Shown: one piece after another, positions 44,434 through 54,200 of the stretch
Layout of the letters: the number at the start of each line of letters is the position of its first letter
Numbering within the stretch: the first letter of the stretch is position 1
Origin: Antedon bifida
Lineage: Eukaryota; Echinodermata; Crinoidea; Comatulida; Antedonidae
DNA: 64,000 nucleotides
Assembly (NCBI GenBank): GCA_963402885.1
Contig: OY727102.1
Span: 18,042,001-18,106,000, forward strand
Reading direction: 5' to 3'
The notes under the pieces: generated by a model
Databases searched by the model: none
The model's input: the letters and a program-made list of their open reading frames with translations, nothing else
What the model was told of the DNA's origin: nothing
Made by a program: the position numbers and the translations under genes

Positions 44434-47400
44434 GGGTCGGGGGTCGGGGCCTGACCACCGACTGCCAGCGTTCTGAAGGCTCGTGCGCTAAAAAGGAAGA
44501 GGGACAGGGGTACCCGGGTGGGGATCCTCTGGCGGTGTCCGGGGATATAGTTAGCTTAAAGGAAAGGGAACCATGCATAGTGGTAAATAGAGTGGAGTCA
44601 GCGAATGCATTGCATGCCACGGTGTTTGTGAATGGGCTTCGCACGGTAGCTGTAGTAGATACCGCCGCTGATTATACAATTCTTTCAGACCGGGTATTTG
44701 CCAAGCTGGACCCTGCCCCACCAATAATTGCAGAGCTTTCCTTTAAATTAGCAGGTAGGGGGACTTCTATGCCGGGATACCGGGTAGGCCCAGTCACGTT
44801 CGCATTAGGTTCCGAGGTGTACACTGAGTATATGTACGTGGCGCCGATTAATGACGATATGTTGCTGGGAGGGGACTTTTTGATACCCAATCGAGCTCTT
44901 ATCGATTGTGGGAAATTATTATTATCTGTGGGAACAAGTACACTTTCTCTTCGCAAAGAGGTGGGGGAGGTTAACCCTAGGGTTGCCCGGGTGACGGTTG
45001 GCAAGCGCAGGGTGCTTCCTCCGTTTTCGGCGGGATATATACTGTGCCGGTTAGATGTAACAGGGGAGCATCTCCCCGATTATTTCATTGAGCCCGATAA
45101 TCAGGGGAAAGTTTTAATTCCAGCCACTATTCATCGGGGTGGGACTGTTCCCAAAGTTTGCGTGGCGAATCTTACGGGCAGATATGTAACACTGAAACAG
45201 GGAGAGGTTGTGGGGAATGCCACTGAGTGGGAAGGTAATCATGCTTCTCAAGGGGGATCGGTGTCCACCGTAGGGGTTGACGCTTCAGAGAAATCCTCCA
45301 CGGACCAGGGTGGGGTACCACAACACCTGGAAGGAATGTTAGCGGATGTAAGGAAAACCTTGTCCGATTCTGAGTTCGATAGGGTGAAACAACTGCTCAT
45401 TGAGTTCCAAGATGTCTTTGCCGCCCATCAATTTGATATAGGAACTCTGAAGGGGATCGAGCATACTATTGATACGGGGGACGCGCCGCCAATCCGACAA
45501 CGACTCCGACCAACTCCTATGCACTTTGCCGGGGAGGAGGAAAAGGAGATCGATAAAATGTTACAAGCAGGGGTGGTTCAGCCTTCAGTGTCCGAGTGGG
45601 CCTCCCCACCGGTGTTGGTACGCAAACGGGACGGCTCAGTGCGGTTCTGTATCGACTACTGGGCTCTAAATAATGTTACAATTAAAGACGCCTATCCTCT
45701 ACCCTTGGTACGGGATTGTCTCGACGCTCTGTCGGGCAACACGTGGTTTACCAAATTGGATGCCATATGGGGGTACTGGCAAATTAATATGGGGGAAAAT
45801 GATAGGAGAAAGACGGCATTCATTACCAAGTACGGGCTATTTGAATTCGTTAAAATGCCATTCGGGCTATCAAATTGCCCAGCCACTTTTTCACGGGCTA
45901 TGGGTTTAGTATTGAGGGGGCTAGCCTGGGACACCGTTCTTGCCTTTCTGGATGACATTGTAGTGATGGGACGGGATTTCGATGACCATTTGGGCAATGT
46001 CCGACAAGTTTTAGAGCGTTTCCGGGCAAGCAGCCTTAAGCTCAAGCCGAAAAAATGTATCTTTTTCCAACGGGAGGTGGAATTCCTAGGCCGGGTAGTT
46101 GGTGGGGATACCTTATCGGTTTCGGCTACGGATGTTACTGTAGTCCGAGATTGGGCCGTACCTACCTCGGTAAAGGAGTTGCAACAGTTCCTGGGACTGG
46201 CTAATTACCACCGGGAATTCATTGACCATTTTGCCGATAAGGCTGGCCCGTTGTACGAATTACTGGGTAAAGGGGTCCCATTTGTATGGGGGCCCGAACA
46301 GCAAGCTGCTTTTGCTGGCCTAAAGTTGGCTCTCATTACACCTCCTGTTCTCACCCTTCCCAATACCAGGGACGAATTTATTTTAGATGTCGATGCGTCA
46401 GACCTGGCGTTAGGGGGAGAACTAATACAGGTACAAGGGGGACGGGAGAAGGTAATTGCGTATGCTAGCACCCGACTTACGGCGGAGCAACGCAATTACT
46501 GTACGACCCGAAAAGAATTATTGGCGGTGGTGTATTTGACGCGCCATTTTCGCCACTATTTGTTGGGTAGACCTTTCCGGGTTAGAACAGACCATAACAG
46601 CCTGGTCTGGTTACTGTCGTTTAAAAACCCCCAAGGGCAATTAGCTAGGTGGATAGAGGAACTCAGCCTTTATAATCTTGTTCTGGAACATCGTAAGGGG
46701 GTATTACATGGGAATGCAGATGCGTTATCCCGTCAGGCCAAACCGGTTGACCACTTTGAGCAGGGAGTTGACCCCGGGGATTTACCATGCGGGGGATGCA
46801 CTTATTGTGTCAGGGCGCATGGCCGGTGGGTCCGTTTCCGGGAAGACGTAGATGACGTGGTCCCGATCTCACAAATCCGGCAGATAGAACCGGACCCTAA
46901 TGAAGGGGGGTTGGTGGACCCGGGTGGGACTACGATCGAGGTCGTACGGGGGCCTTCGTGTTGTGCTATTAATTTGGTTCAAAACGATGTGGGGGGGATT
47001 TCAGCTATACAACCCGACGGTCGGGTATCCATGTGTTGGGGATACTCCTGTAAAGAGCTTGAGCAATTGCAGGCTAAAGATCCCGATTTAGCGGTTATCA
47101 GGGGATGGTTAGAATTGGGGGAACCGCCAGACGGGGAATTATTTAGATCCAGTCCAGCGACTAAACACCTATGGCTGAATCGAGAGTGGTTACATATCGG
47201 GGAGGATGGCCTCCTGTACATTCTCAGGGATGACATGGGGGGCGAGCGGCTAATTTTACCACGGGAACTCCATGCCGAGGCTCTGAGGCTTCATCATGAC
47301 ATCCCATCGTCCGGGCACCAGGGAATGTCCCGCACCAAACTCCGCCTCCGAGCTAAGTTCTTTTGGTATGGGATGGGGAGAGATGTGGAGCGCTACATCC

Positions 47401-48590
47401 GAGCCTGCGAAATCTGCAATCAAAACAAAAAGACTGCACGTAAGGGCAGGTCTCCGTTAACGGAGTTTCACGCAGGGGCGCCAATGGAGCGGGTCCACAT
47501 TGATTTCCTGGGACCTTTACCTAAGTCGGAGGCGGGTAACGTCCAGATCCTGATGATGGTGGATCAATTTTCAAAATGGGTAGAAATTAGTCCGTTACCA
47601 TCACAGACTGCAGAGGTGACGGCCAGGGCCTTAGTAGCTAACTTTTTCAGTCGGTTTGGGGTTCCGTTCGAGCTTCATTCGGACCAAGGCCGTAATTTCG
47701 AGAGCGAACTTTTTGGTTCTCTCTGTAAAGTTCTCCAAATTCACAAAACCCGGACGACCAGTTATCGTCCATCCGCCAACGGACAGGTCGAGCGTTATAA
47801 CCGCACACTGATGGATGCGGTTCGTTGCTTCGTGGGGAAGAGGCAACGGGACTGGGACGTCCACTTACCTCAAATAGCGGGGGCATTGCGGGCGACCGTT
47901 AATCGGTCAACCGGGTTTACACCGAATATGTTGATGCTGGGGCGGGAAGTGAACCTTCCAGCTGATCTCATGTTTGGGGGGGAATTGCAAGGAGATGGGC
48001 CGGATCCGGGGGTGGGGGTTTATGTCTCGGAGCTGGTCAACACCATCCGAGATGCACATGAGGTAGCTCGCACCACTCTCCGGCAAGCCCAGCGGCGTAT
48101 GAAGAGGGACTATGACCTTCGGGTACTGAAACGTTCCTATGGGTTGGGGGACCGGGTGTATGCCTTGGATGACAGCACGCCCAAGGGCAAGAGTAAAAAG
48201 TTGTGTCCTCCATGGAAAGGACCGGCGGTTATCGTGGGGGTCCTAACTCCCTCACTTTTCCGGGTTCAGTTCCGGAACAAAGTTATGGTGCTAAATCACG
48301 ATAAACTGAAGCCTTGCAGAGACAAGTTGCTACCCAAGTGGCTTCAGACCTTCCAGTTGCCCACTGCGTCAGCGAGTGGGGACCGGGCAGACACCACCAC
48401 GGGCGGCGAGTTGTATTGTTTTTGCCGACGGCCCTGGGGTGGAGCTTTTATGATCCAATGTGATTATTGTGACATCTGGTACCACGGGGTGTGTGTCAAT
48501 ATTTCGCAGCTAGATGCGCTCAATATTGACCGTTACAAATGTGCCGCTTGCCGAGAGCCAGCTATAGTCTCGGCGGCGCCTACTATCTAA
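44428..48590 (+). CDS. pol: Pol polyprotein: protease, RT, RNase H, integrase, PHD finger
   Basis: Made as Gag-Pol by -1 frameshifting. The frame is open from 44370, and residues are numbered from the ATG there (1406 aa). Protease VVDTAADYTILSD (~96-107). RT with RKRDGSVRFCIDY, KLD, and catalytic FLDDI (D528-D529). RNase H LDVDASDLALGG and TDHNSLVWLL. Integrase with an HHCC zinc motif (HHDIPSSGHQG to C-x2-C) and DDE residues in HIDFLGPL, HSDQGRNFE and GQVERYN. A GPY/F-like PPWKGPAVIV segment follows. The C-terminus is a PHD finger: C1350, C1352, C1364, C1367, H1372, C1375, C1391, C1394, with FMIQCDYCDIWYHGVCV. Two Trp (DYWALN, DAIWGYW) sit where Arg or small residues are usual and may be CpG-decay changes. 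Confidence 0.95.
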
Positions 48591-48632
48591 TAATCAATTC
48601 AATTTTAATTGCTTGTATTTTTCTATCGTTTC

Positions 48633-48634
48633 AG
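48633..48634 (+). promoter_or_regulatory. Candidate splice acceptor before ORF3
   Basis: TTGTATTTTTCTATCGTTTCAG is a pyrimidine-rich tract with AG, preceded by CTAATAATC-type branch-point candidates, in the 52-bp pol-ORF3 gap. The ORF3 ATG is 8 bp downstream. Confidence 0.65.
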
Positions 48635-48642
48635 AGTTAATA

Positions 48643-50187
48643 ATGAGTGACCCAAAACCAGAGGGGAAGACGGGCCAAGCCGATGATGCTTCGCTTTCCA
48701 GTGACCCGGGCGCGAGGGAGGCGCCAGTGGAGGACCGAGGTGCTCCTAGCCGAGTGGTAGTGGTCATGGACGAAGAACCAACACCATCGACCGAGGGGGT
48801 GTCGTGCAGCTTTCCTGGATGCGATGCTACGGGTATTCGTCATCTAAGAGCACATATGCAGGCCCGGCATTTTCCACCTTGTTTCCGGCCACAATCCCGG
48901 AGTACGGGGCGCCGTGCGCAAGTTCAGGCCCAAGCCCTGAGCGAGCTGGCGCGAATTATTGTCCGACCTGGTGGACGACAAGAACCACATGATTTGTTGA
49001 GGAGCCTGCAAGAAATGAAACTTCTTCCCATGGATGTGTCCTGGGAAGCCTTGGACCCTAAAACCCAGGGAGCAATGCTCAAACTGAACGGGGTTTTTAA
49101 GGGGAGGGAGGAGGACCTGTGTACACGGGTTGATAATCACCCTGCTTTCCTAATACATTACCGAGCACTGGCCGCCATGGCCAAACTCGTGGGGGTGGTT
49201 ACGTTTATGGCAGTGGCTGAACGGGCGGAGGCGAAGGTCCCAGTGCCTTCCCAGACGCCGGCTGACAGAAGGGGGAGGAAGCGGCGTGCGCCGACGGAGG
49301 GCTCTCGGGGTCCTGGCCCTGTGCCGGAAACCCCGCCTCCGCCGTGCGCTTTTGACGCACATTTTCACCCGGATCGTTTATTTTCGGCCCTAGGGCTGTC
49401 CCCAATCTATCAGATACGTCGGGTGAGGGATGCAGACCCTGTAAAGCCAGGAGACCCAAGGGTCACCGTTCTAGGGGCAATCGCGGTTTTCTGTGATCCG
49501 CCCACTTATCCATCCCTCAGGGAGATAAACCTGATGCAGTCGCCGCCGTACAACCATGTTTCCGTTGGGCTACACCCCACGCGCATGGTGTCGGCGCGGG
49601 AGTTTGCTACTTTTCGGGGGTTGGCCCAGAACCTGAGTGTTCGGGCGCTGGGAGAGGTGGGTCTGGACCACAACCGTTCCATCACCGACTGGCCCCGACA
49701 AGATCGGCTCCTGGAGCGGATCTTGCGGGAATGTTTCTGCCCCCAGCGTCATCACGTGCTGACCCTGCACCTGCGGGGTGCGGCGACTGACCCAACGGGG
49801 GAGGAATGCTACCTCCGGGGGCTGGACCTTCTTCGGCTGGTGGGGGTACCCCGTGGACAGAAACTGATTTTGCACAGTTTCTCGTCATCGGTATTCATTG
49901 TGGAGGAATTCCTGAGATTCTTCCCAATGACCTATTTCAGTTTCAATTTGGGGGTAGGGCGAGCGTGCCCAGCTGTGCAGGAGGCCTGCAGATACCTCAT
50001 GTACCAGTCGGAGCGCCGGGTCCTACTGGAGACGGACGCCCCTCACTTTCGTCCGGCGGGCCACCGGGTAGGCTCTCCCTACCTCATCGGCTTCGCCGCC
50101 GAAGCCCTGGGGAAGATTACGGGGATGGAGGCCAGTGAGGTTCTGGACCTCACCTGGAAGAATGGCCGGGATCTGATCCCGGAATAG
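48643..50187 (+). CDS. Retrotransposon ORF3: C2H2 finger plus TatD-family metal-dependent nuclease
   Basis: 514 aa from ATG 48643; the open frame upstream has no ATG and lies before the acceptor. A single C2H2 finger (C55-x4-C60-x10-H71-x4-H76) and a basic cluster (RRGRKRR, 209-215, possible NLS) precede a TatD-like TIM-barrel domain, ~236-514. Every metal ligand expected for TatD hydrolases is visible: H240-F-H242 (FDAHFHPD), E338 (LGEVGLD), H376 (LTLHLRGA), H411 (LILHSFS) and D465 (LLETDAPHF). TatD enzymes are 3'-5' exonucleases/DNases. The ORF lies wholly between pol and the polypurine tract, matches the element's GC-rich composition and has no introns. It is therefore part of the element, probably captured from a cellular TATDN gene. 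Confidence 0.9.
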   Translation: MSDPKPEGKTGQADDASLSSDPGAREAPVEDRGAPSRVVVVMDEEPTPSTEGVSCSFPGCDATGIRHLRAHMQARHFPPCFRPQSRSTGRRAQVQAQALSELARIIVRPGGRQEPHDLLRSLQEMKLLPMDVSWEALDPKTQGAMLKLNGVFKGREEDLCTRVDNHPAFLIHYRALAAMAKLVGVVTFMAVAERAEAKVPVPSQTPADRRGRKRRAPTEGSRGPGPVPETPPPPCAFDAHFHPDRLFSALGLSPIYQIRRVRDADPVKPGDPRVTVLGAIAVFCDPPTYPSLREINLMQSPPYNHVSVGLHPTRMVSAREFATFRGLAQNLSVRALGEVGLDHNRSITDWPRQDRLLERILRECFCPQRHHVLTLHLRGAATDPTGEECYLRGLDLLRLVGVPRGQKLILHSFSSSVFIVEEFLRFFPMTYFSFNLGVGRACPAVQEACRYLMYQSERRVLLETDAPHFRPAGHRVGSPYLIGFAAEALGKITGMEASEVLDLTWKNGRDLIPE

Positions 50188-50410
50188 TCTTGCTCCGCCA
50201 AGGGGCCCAGAAGTGTTTTTGTTGGTTTATTAATAAAATTAAAAGAAGAGTACGGTTATTTTTAGTTCAGTTAACAGAAGCTCGTTTAGTTGTAATTTGC
50301 ACCAGGCCCACGGCCGGGTGCTACGTTTGGGATCACCAGTTAGCAATTCATTGAACCCAGTCTCAGGGACTGGGCTGCAACGCTGGCCAGGTGACCCCGG
50401 GGACTACCTC
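50188..50410 (+). other. Retrotransposon 3' untranslated region
   Basis: Between the ORF3 stop and the polypurine tract. It holds an AATAAA at about 50230 and GC-rich sequence; no ORF is supported. Confidence 0.5.
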
Positions 50411-50430
50411 TTTTTCAAAACCGGGGGGAG
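50411..50430 (+). other. Polypurine tract
   Basis: CCGGGGGGAG directly abuts the 3' LTR and would prime plus-strand DNA synthesis. Confidence 0.75.
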
Positions 50431-50729
50431 TGTAGTATCGACCATAAGGGGGTGGCCGCTAAATGAATGGCCCGAACCTACCAACCGTCTGCGGGCGCCT
50501 GGTTCTAGTGCTTGTGACGTATGGACGGCTGGGCGTCATGCGCAGACGGTTGGAGCAGACCAAGAATCGGGGCAGTTAGCCACGGAGTTTGCCGTGGTTA
50601 GAAGGATATTACGGCTTTTAGCAGTATTACCAGAGGATTTATATATATCAATTGGATTTGCCCCAAGCGGGAAGAAGTTCCCAGATAGGTGAGTATCTGG
50701 TGCACTTTGTTAAACGGGGTGAATACAAT
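50431..50729 (+). repeat. 3' LTR
   Basis: 299 bp; I found no difference from the 5' LTR on reading through both. Confidence 0.9.
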
Positions 50730-50734
50730 ATAAC

Positions 50735-51236
50735 TACACCCTCCACCACACAAAAACACACACTACCACCAGCAGATGCTGCAGCAGTAGCCTACCTACT
50801 AGCTACTACTAGACCTACCTACAGTTAGTATAATCTACCTAGGCCTAGCAAGGGCAAGGCTATATACAGCCTAGCTAGCCTACCACCAGCCGAATGAGAG
50901 AGAGCAGCCCAACCAAACCTAACTTTTAGCCTAGCCTAGCTAGAGGGCCTATTCAGGCTACATTTGAATATGAAGCGTATAACTACCACATACCGCCTCC
51001 CTTGCTTGGTTTGCTGATTTTAGTGTTACATAACTAAGTGATTCCATTTTATTTAAACATACAATCTACAACTTTAAAGACAGTGTAGGCGTCTGGTTGC
51101 CTAGAGGATCGGATCGAGGATCACACGACGGAAGTAATATTTTTAATAATGTATCCCGAAATGCATTGCTGCAGTTCAAACTTATTGCGCATGTGCACAA
51201 TTTGGTACGAGATTGTAGTTTTGAACAACCAGCAAG
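50735..51236. promoter_or_regulatory. PIAS promoter / 5' UTR side of the split bidirectional promoter
   Basis: Sequence rich in CTACCTA, CTAGC and CACA repeats (50735-50940), then the unannotated 5' flank of PIAS exon 1. Removing the Ty3 element and one TSD leaves about 0.76 kb between the KATNAL2 and PIAS start codons. No core element was placed. Confidence 0.5.
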
Positions 51237-54200
51237 ATGTCGGACTATTTGGAATTAAAAGTAAGCAATATTTGTCAGTTTGTGGTCCTTTGATATACTA
51301 TTTTTACTTATCGGACATATCGTTAGGCCATGGATGAATTTAACTTTCCGTGTAATATTTATTCACTTTTTGTAAGGTTTAATAAAGGGCTAAATCAATC
51401 GAATGACTTTGAGAGCGCAATTTGTTTTGTCCGGCTGACTGTGTGGAGGCTAGCCCACACTTTTTTCGCGGTGTACGATAGATCGGTCCGCCTTCATCAG
51501 GGTATTCGTCAGTGGGCAATCATCTTGATTGGTGAAGCCTATATTTAGTCTTTGGGCTTAGGCCACACCGCACTTGTTGTTATATTTTTGTATTAATTGT
51601 ACTGCTGTTCTAGGCCAGGCCTAGTCTATATATTTATGATCAGTATTTTTTTTTGGTAACTTCAAATGTTGCATAACATAATATTAATAATTTGATTTCA
51701 AAAGAATAAAGATAAAGATCTGGTTGTCTTTTTTTGAGCAGACTGACAACTGAGATAACACGTTTAGCCTCTTATATACAGCATACAAAGGTCTTCATGT
51801 TGAAATGACAATGTAAAGTATTGTCTAACTCTGTGTTAGTTAGCCTACTACTTGGCCCTCAAGGTACTCCCTATAGCTAATACACTTGCCTATAGCAGAT
51901 CTGGCCTAGCTAGAGCCATAAAGCATAACAATTTTAATTAAAAAATGTACAATGATATGTAATTATTTTTTAAACCATGTTTACCTTGTTATCTTTCCAT
52001 ACTGTACGGTACATAATAATGAGTTCTGTATTTATTTTCGTTACGGTCAACTATGCGTGTGTAATTTATTATTTTCCATAGGCATGGTTGACCATGCATC
52101 AAATTTAAGGTTTTAGGTTTCTATAGGCACTTTCAACTCTCTGTCTAGTTCTATGCCGATAAAAGAAACATAATTAATTATTAAACATTTTTCTTCCACT
52201 TCAACATAGAGGTTGAACTGTGTGCGAGAAACCTGTATGTAAAATCATCAATTTAAAGGATTTGTTACTTTTTGTGTGATTTTCCTTCATAAAAGTACTT
52301 ATGAGGCCTAATTGTAAGGTACATTCACAATAAAGTAATTGTAAATTTTTACATGCTGTCATATGGATGTTGTTATAAATAAGGAAAAATCGCACTCAGC
52401 GGAAATTGACAAACAAGATTTAGCTCATAGGTTTCTTTGGTCAGTGCTGTTTTGAAAATACAGATAGTCTTAGAAAGTGAGCACAGTATCCTACTGTATG
52501 TTATGTACCTAGTCTAGCACAATTACATCCATGTCTGAGTAATTCTGTATATTTTTTTCAGCGAATGGTTATGAGTTTTCGTGTTTCTGAACTACAAGTA
52601 TTGTTAGGATTTGCAGGAAGGAACAAAAGCGGTCGTAAACATGAACTCCAAGCAAGGGCACTTGCATTGCTAAAAAACAATTGTAATACACCAGTTGAAA
52701 TTAAAATAAAAGAGCTAAATAGGAGACGATTCCCTAGGCGGTTAGTTAGCCCGCCGCAAGTAGCAGTTGGAAATTCAAATAGTAGCAGTAGGAACACAAA
52801 TCAAATGCCAGCAGAAAGAATATCGCCGCCAAGCAATCCAGCATTACCGCAGTTTCCACAATTCTATCCGTTTAGTTCTCAGCAACATACGCCACAGCAC
52901 GTGGGAGGTCAACATATTGAACTGACCTCGCCTCAGCCTGTTAGACCTGATGTTAAATTTTGTCCATTACCATTTTATGATATCCAAGATGACCTAGTAA
53001 AACCAACTGGTCTGGGTAAGTACTGTAATTGCTTTTTTTTTAAAGATGAAGCTATAATTTTTTAAAGAAATATAGTGATTGATTTTCATTTACTCTTTAT
53101 TGTTCACATAAAACATTTGGTAAGTGTTTTTCTAATATATAAGGGACACTACTATTGAAGTGATATCCCTATTGAAGTGACACTCCTATTCAAGGGACAC
53201 TCCTATTCAAAAGATACTTCTATTCAAGGGATACTCCTATTCAAGGGATACTCCTATTCAAGGGACACTCCTATTCAAGGGACACTCCTATTCAAGGGAT
53301 ACTCCTATTCAAGGGATACTCCTATTCAAGGGATACTCCTATTCAAGGGATATTCCTATTCAAGAAATACTCCTATTCAAGGGATACTCCTATTCAAGGG
53401 ATACTCCTATTCAAGAGATACTCCTATTCAAGGGATACTCCTATTTAAGGGATACTCCTATTTAAGTGACATCCCTATTCAAGTGACACCCCTACCTATT
53501 CAAGGGACGCCCCTATTCAAGGGACGCCCCTATTCAAGGGACACTTTGTTGGTTCCTGAAAGTGCCCCTTTAATAGAGGCTCTAATGTGTACTAAATTAA
53601 TAAGCTGATTAATATTCTTCAATGACAGTGCCATCTGGAAAATATAGAGAAATCCAAAGAACCGTGTTATTTCACCTAACACCACAGCAATTACAGATGA
53701 TTCGTGAATCTTGGACACCGAATCCACGAATAGAATATGCAGTACAAGTTCAACTAAGGTAAGTCAATTCATCCACACTGCATATTTAAATGAATTATTA
53801 ACAATTATAATAGTAGCACATATATTTCACAGGGTATTTAAACAGTTTTCAGGTATTAAGCTCTGTCTACACTTACCAAACTAGTTGGACAAAAAAAAGT
53901 GTGACATGCCGAAATATGGTAGTGATATGACATCATCATGTCCATATATGGGCACATCACATTCTACGCTCGCGCTAAGGTCAAATTTTCGTTCGCCAAA
54001 ATGGCGAAAGGTTTTGAAAAACATTAGCCAAATTGAAAATCCTTTAGCCAAATTAAAAAAACCATAAAAATTCGCAAAAATGTTTATTTAATAAATAATG
54101 CATGTATTTGTTTGTTATTTGTGACTTCTTTTACATTTATATTATTATTAGGTATCCCAATGAAGCTGATTTTCGTTACCGCGATTTTAACACGTTCGTG

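Larger units (their letters stand above)
41604..50729 (+). mobile_element. Complete Ty3-type LTR retrotransposon with extra ORF3 (TatD nuclease)
   Basis: 9126 bp. Order: 5' LTR, primer-binding site, gag, pol (protease, RT, RNase H, integrase, PHD finger), ORF3 (C2H2 plus TatD-like nuclease), polypurine tract, 3' LTR. The domain order PR-RT-RH-IN places it in Ty3/Gypsy (Metaviridae-type). The LTRs read as identical over 299 bp and the TSD is ATAAC, so the insertion is recent. It lies between the divergent KATNAL2 and PIAS genes. GC content is far above the surroundings. All three ORFs are open, so the element could be active. Confidence 0.95.

Noticed and set aside
48613..48642. ORF3 start at 48613
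   Set aside because: The codon is TTG and lies in the polypyrimidine tract before the acceptor; ATG 48643 is preferred.
48643..50187. ORF3 as a host TATDN gene caught between elements
   Set aside because: It lies wholly inside one LTR-to-LTR unit, before its polypurine tract, shares its GC-rich composition, lacks introns and has its own acceptor; host origin is likely only as an ancient capture.
53144..53575. CRISPR-like regular repeat array
   Set aside because: Units are directly contiguous without unique spacers and the genome is animal; it is a minisatellite.
53177..53608. 143-codon ORF with repeating LFKGYSYSRDTPIQG-like units
   Set aside because: It is a translation of the 17-bp minisatellite in an intron; no ATG in good context, no domain, and the repeat alone explains the open frame.
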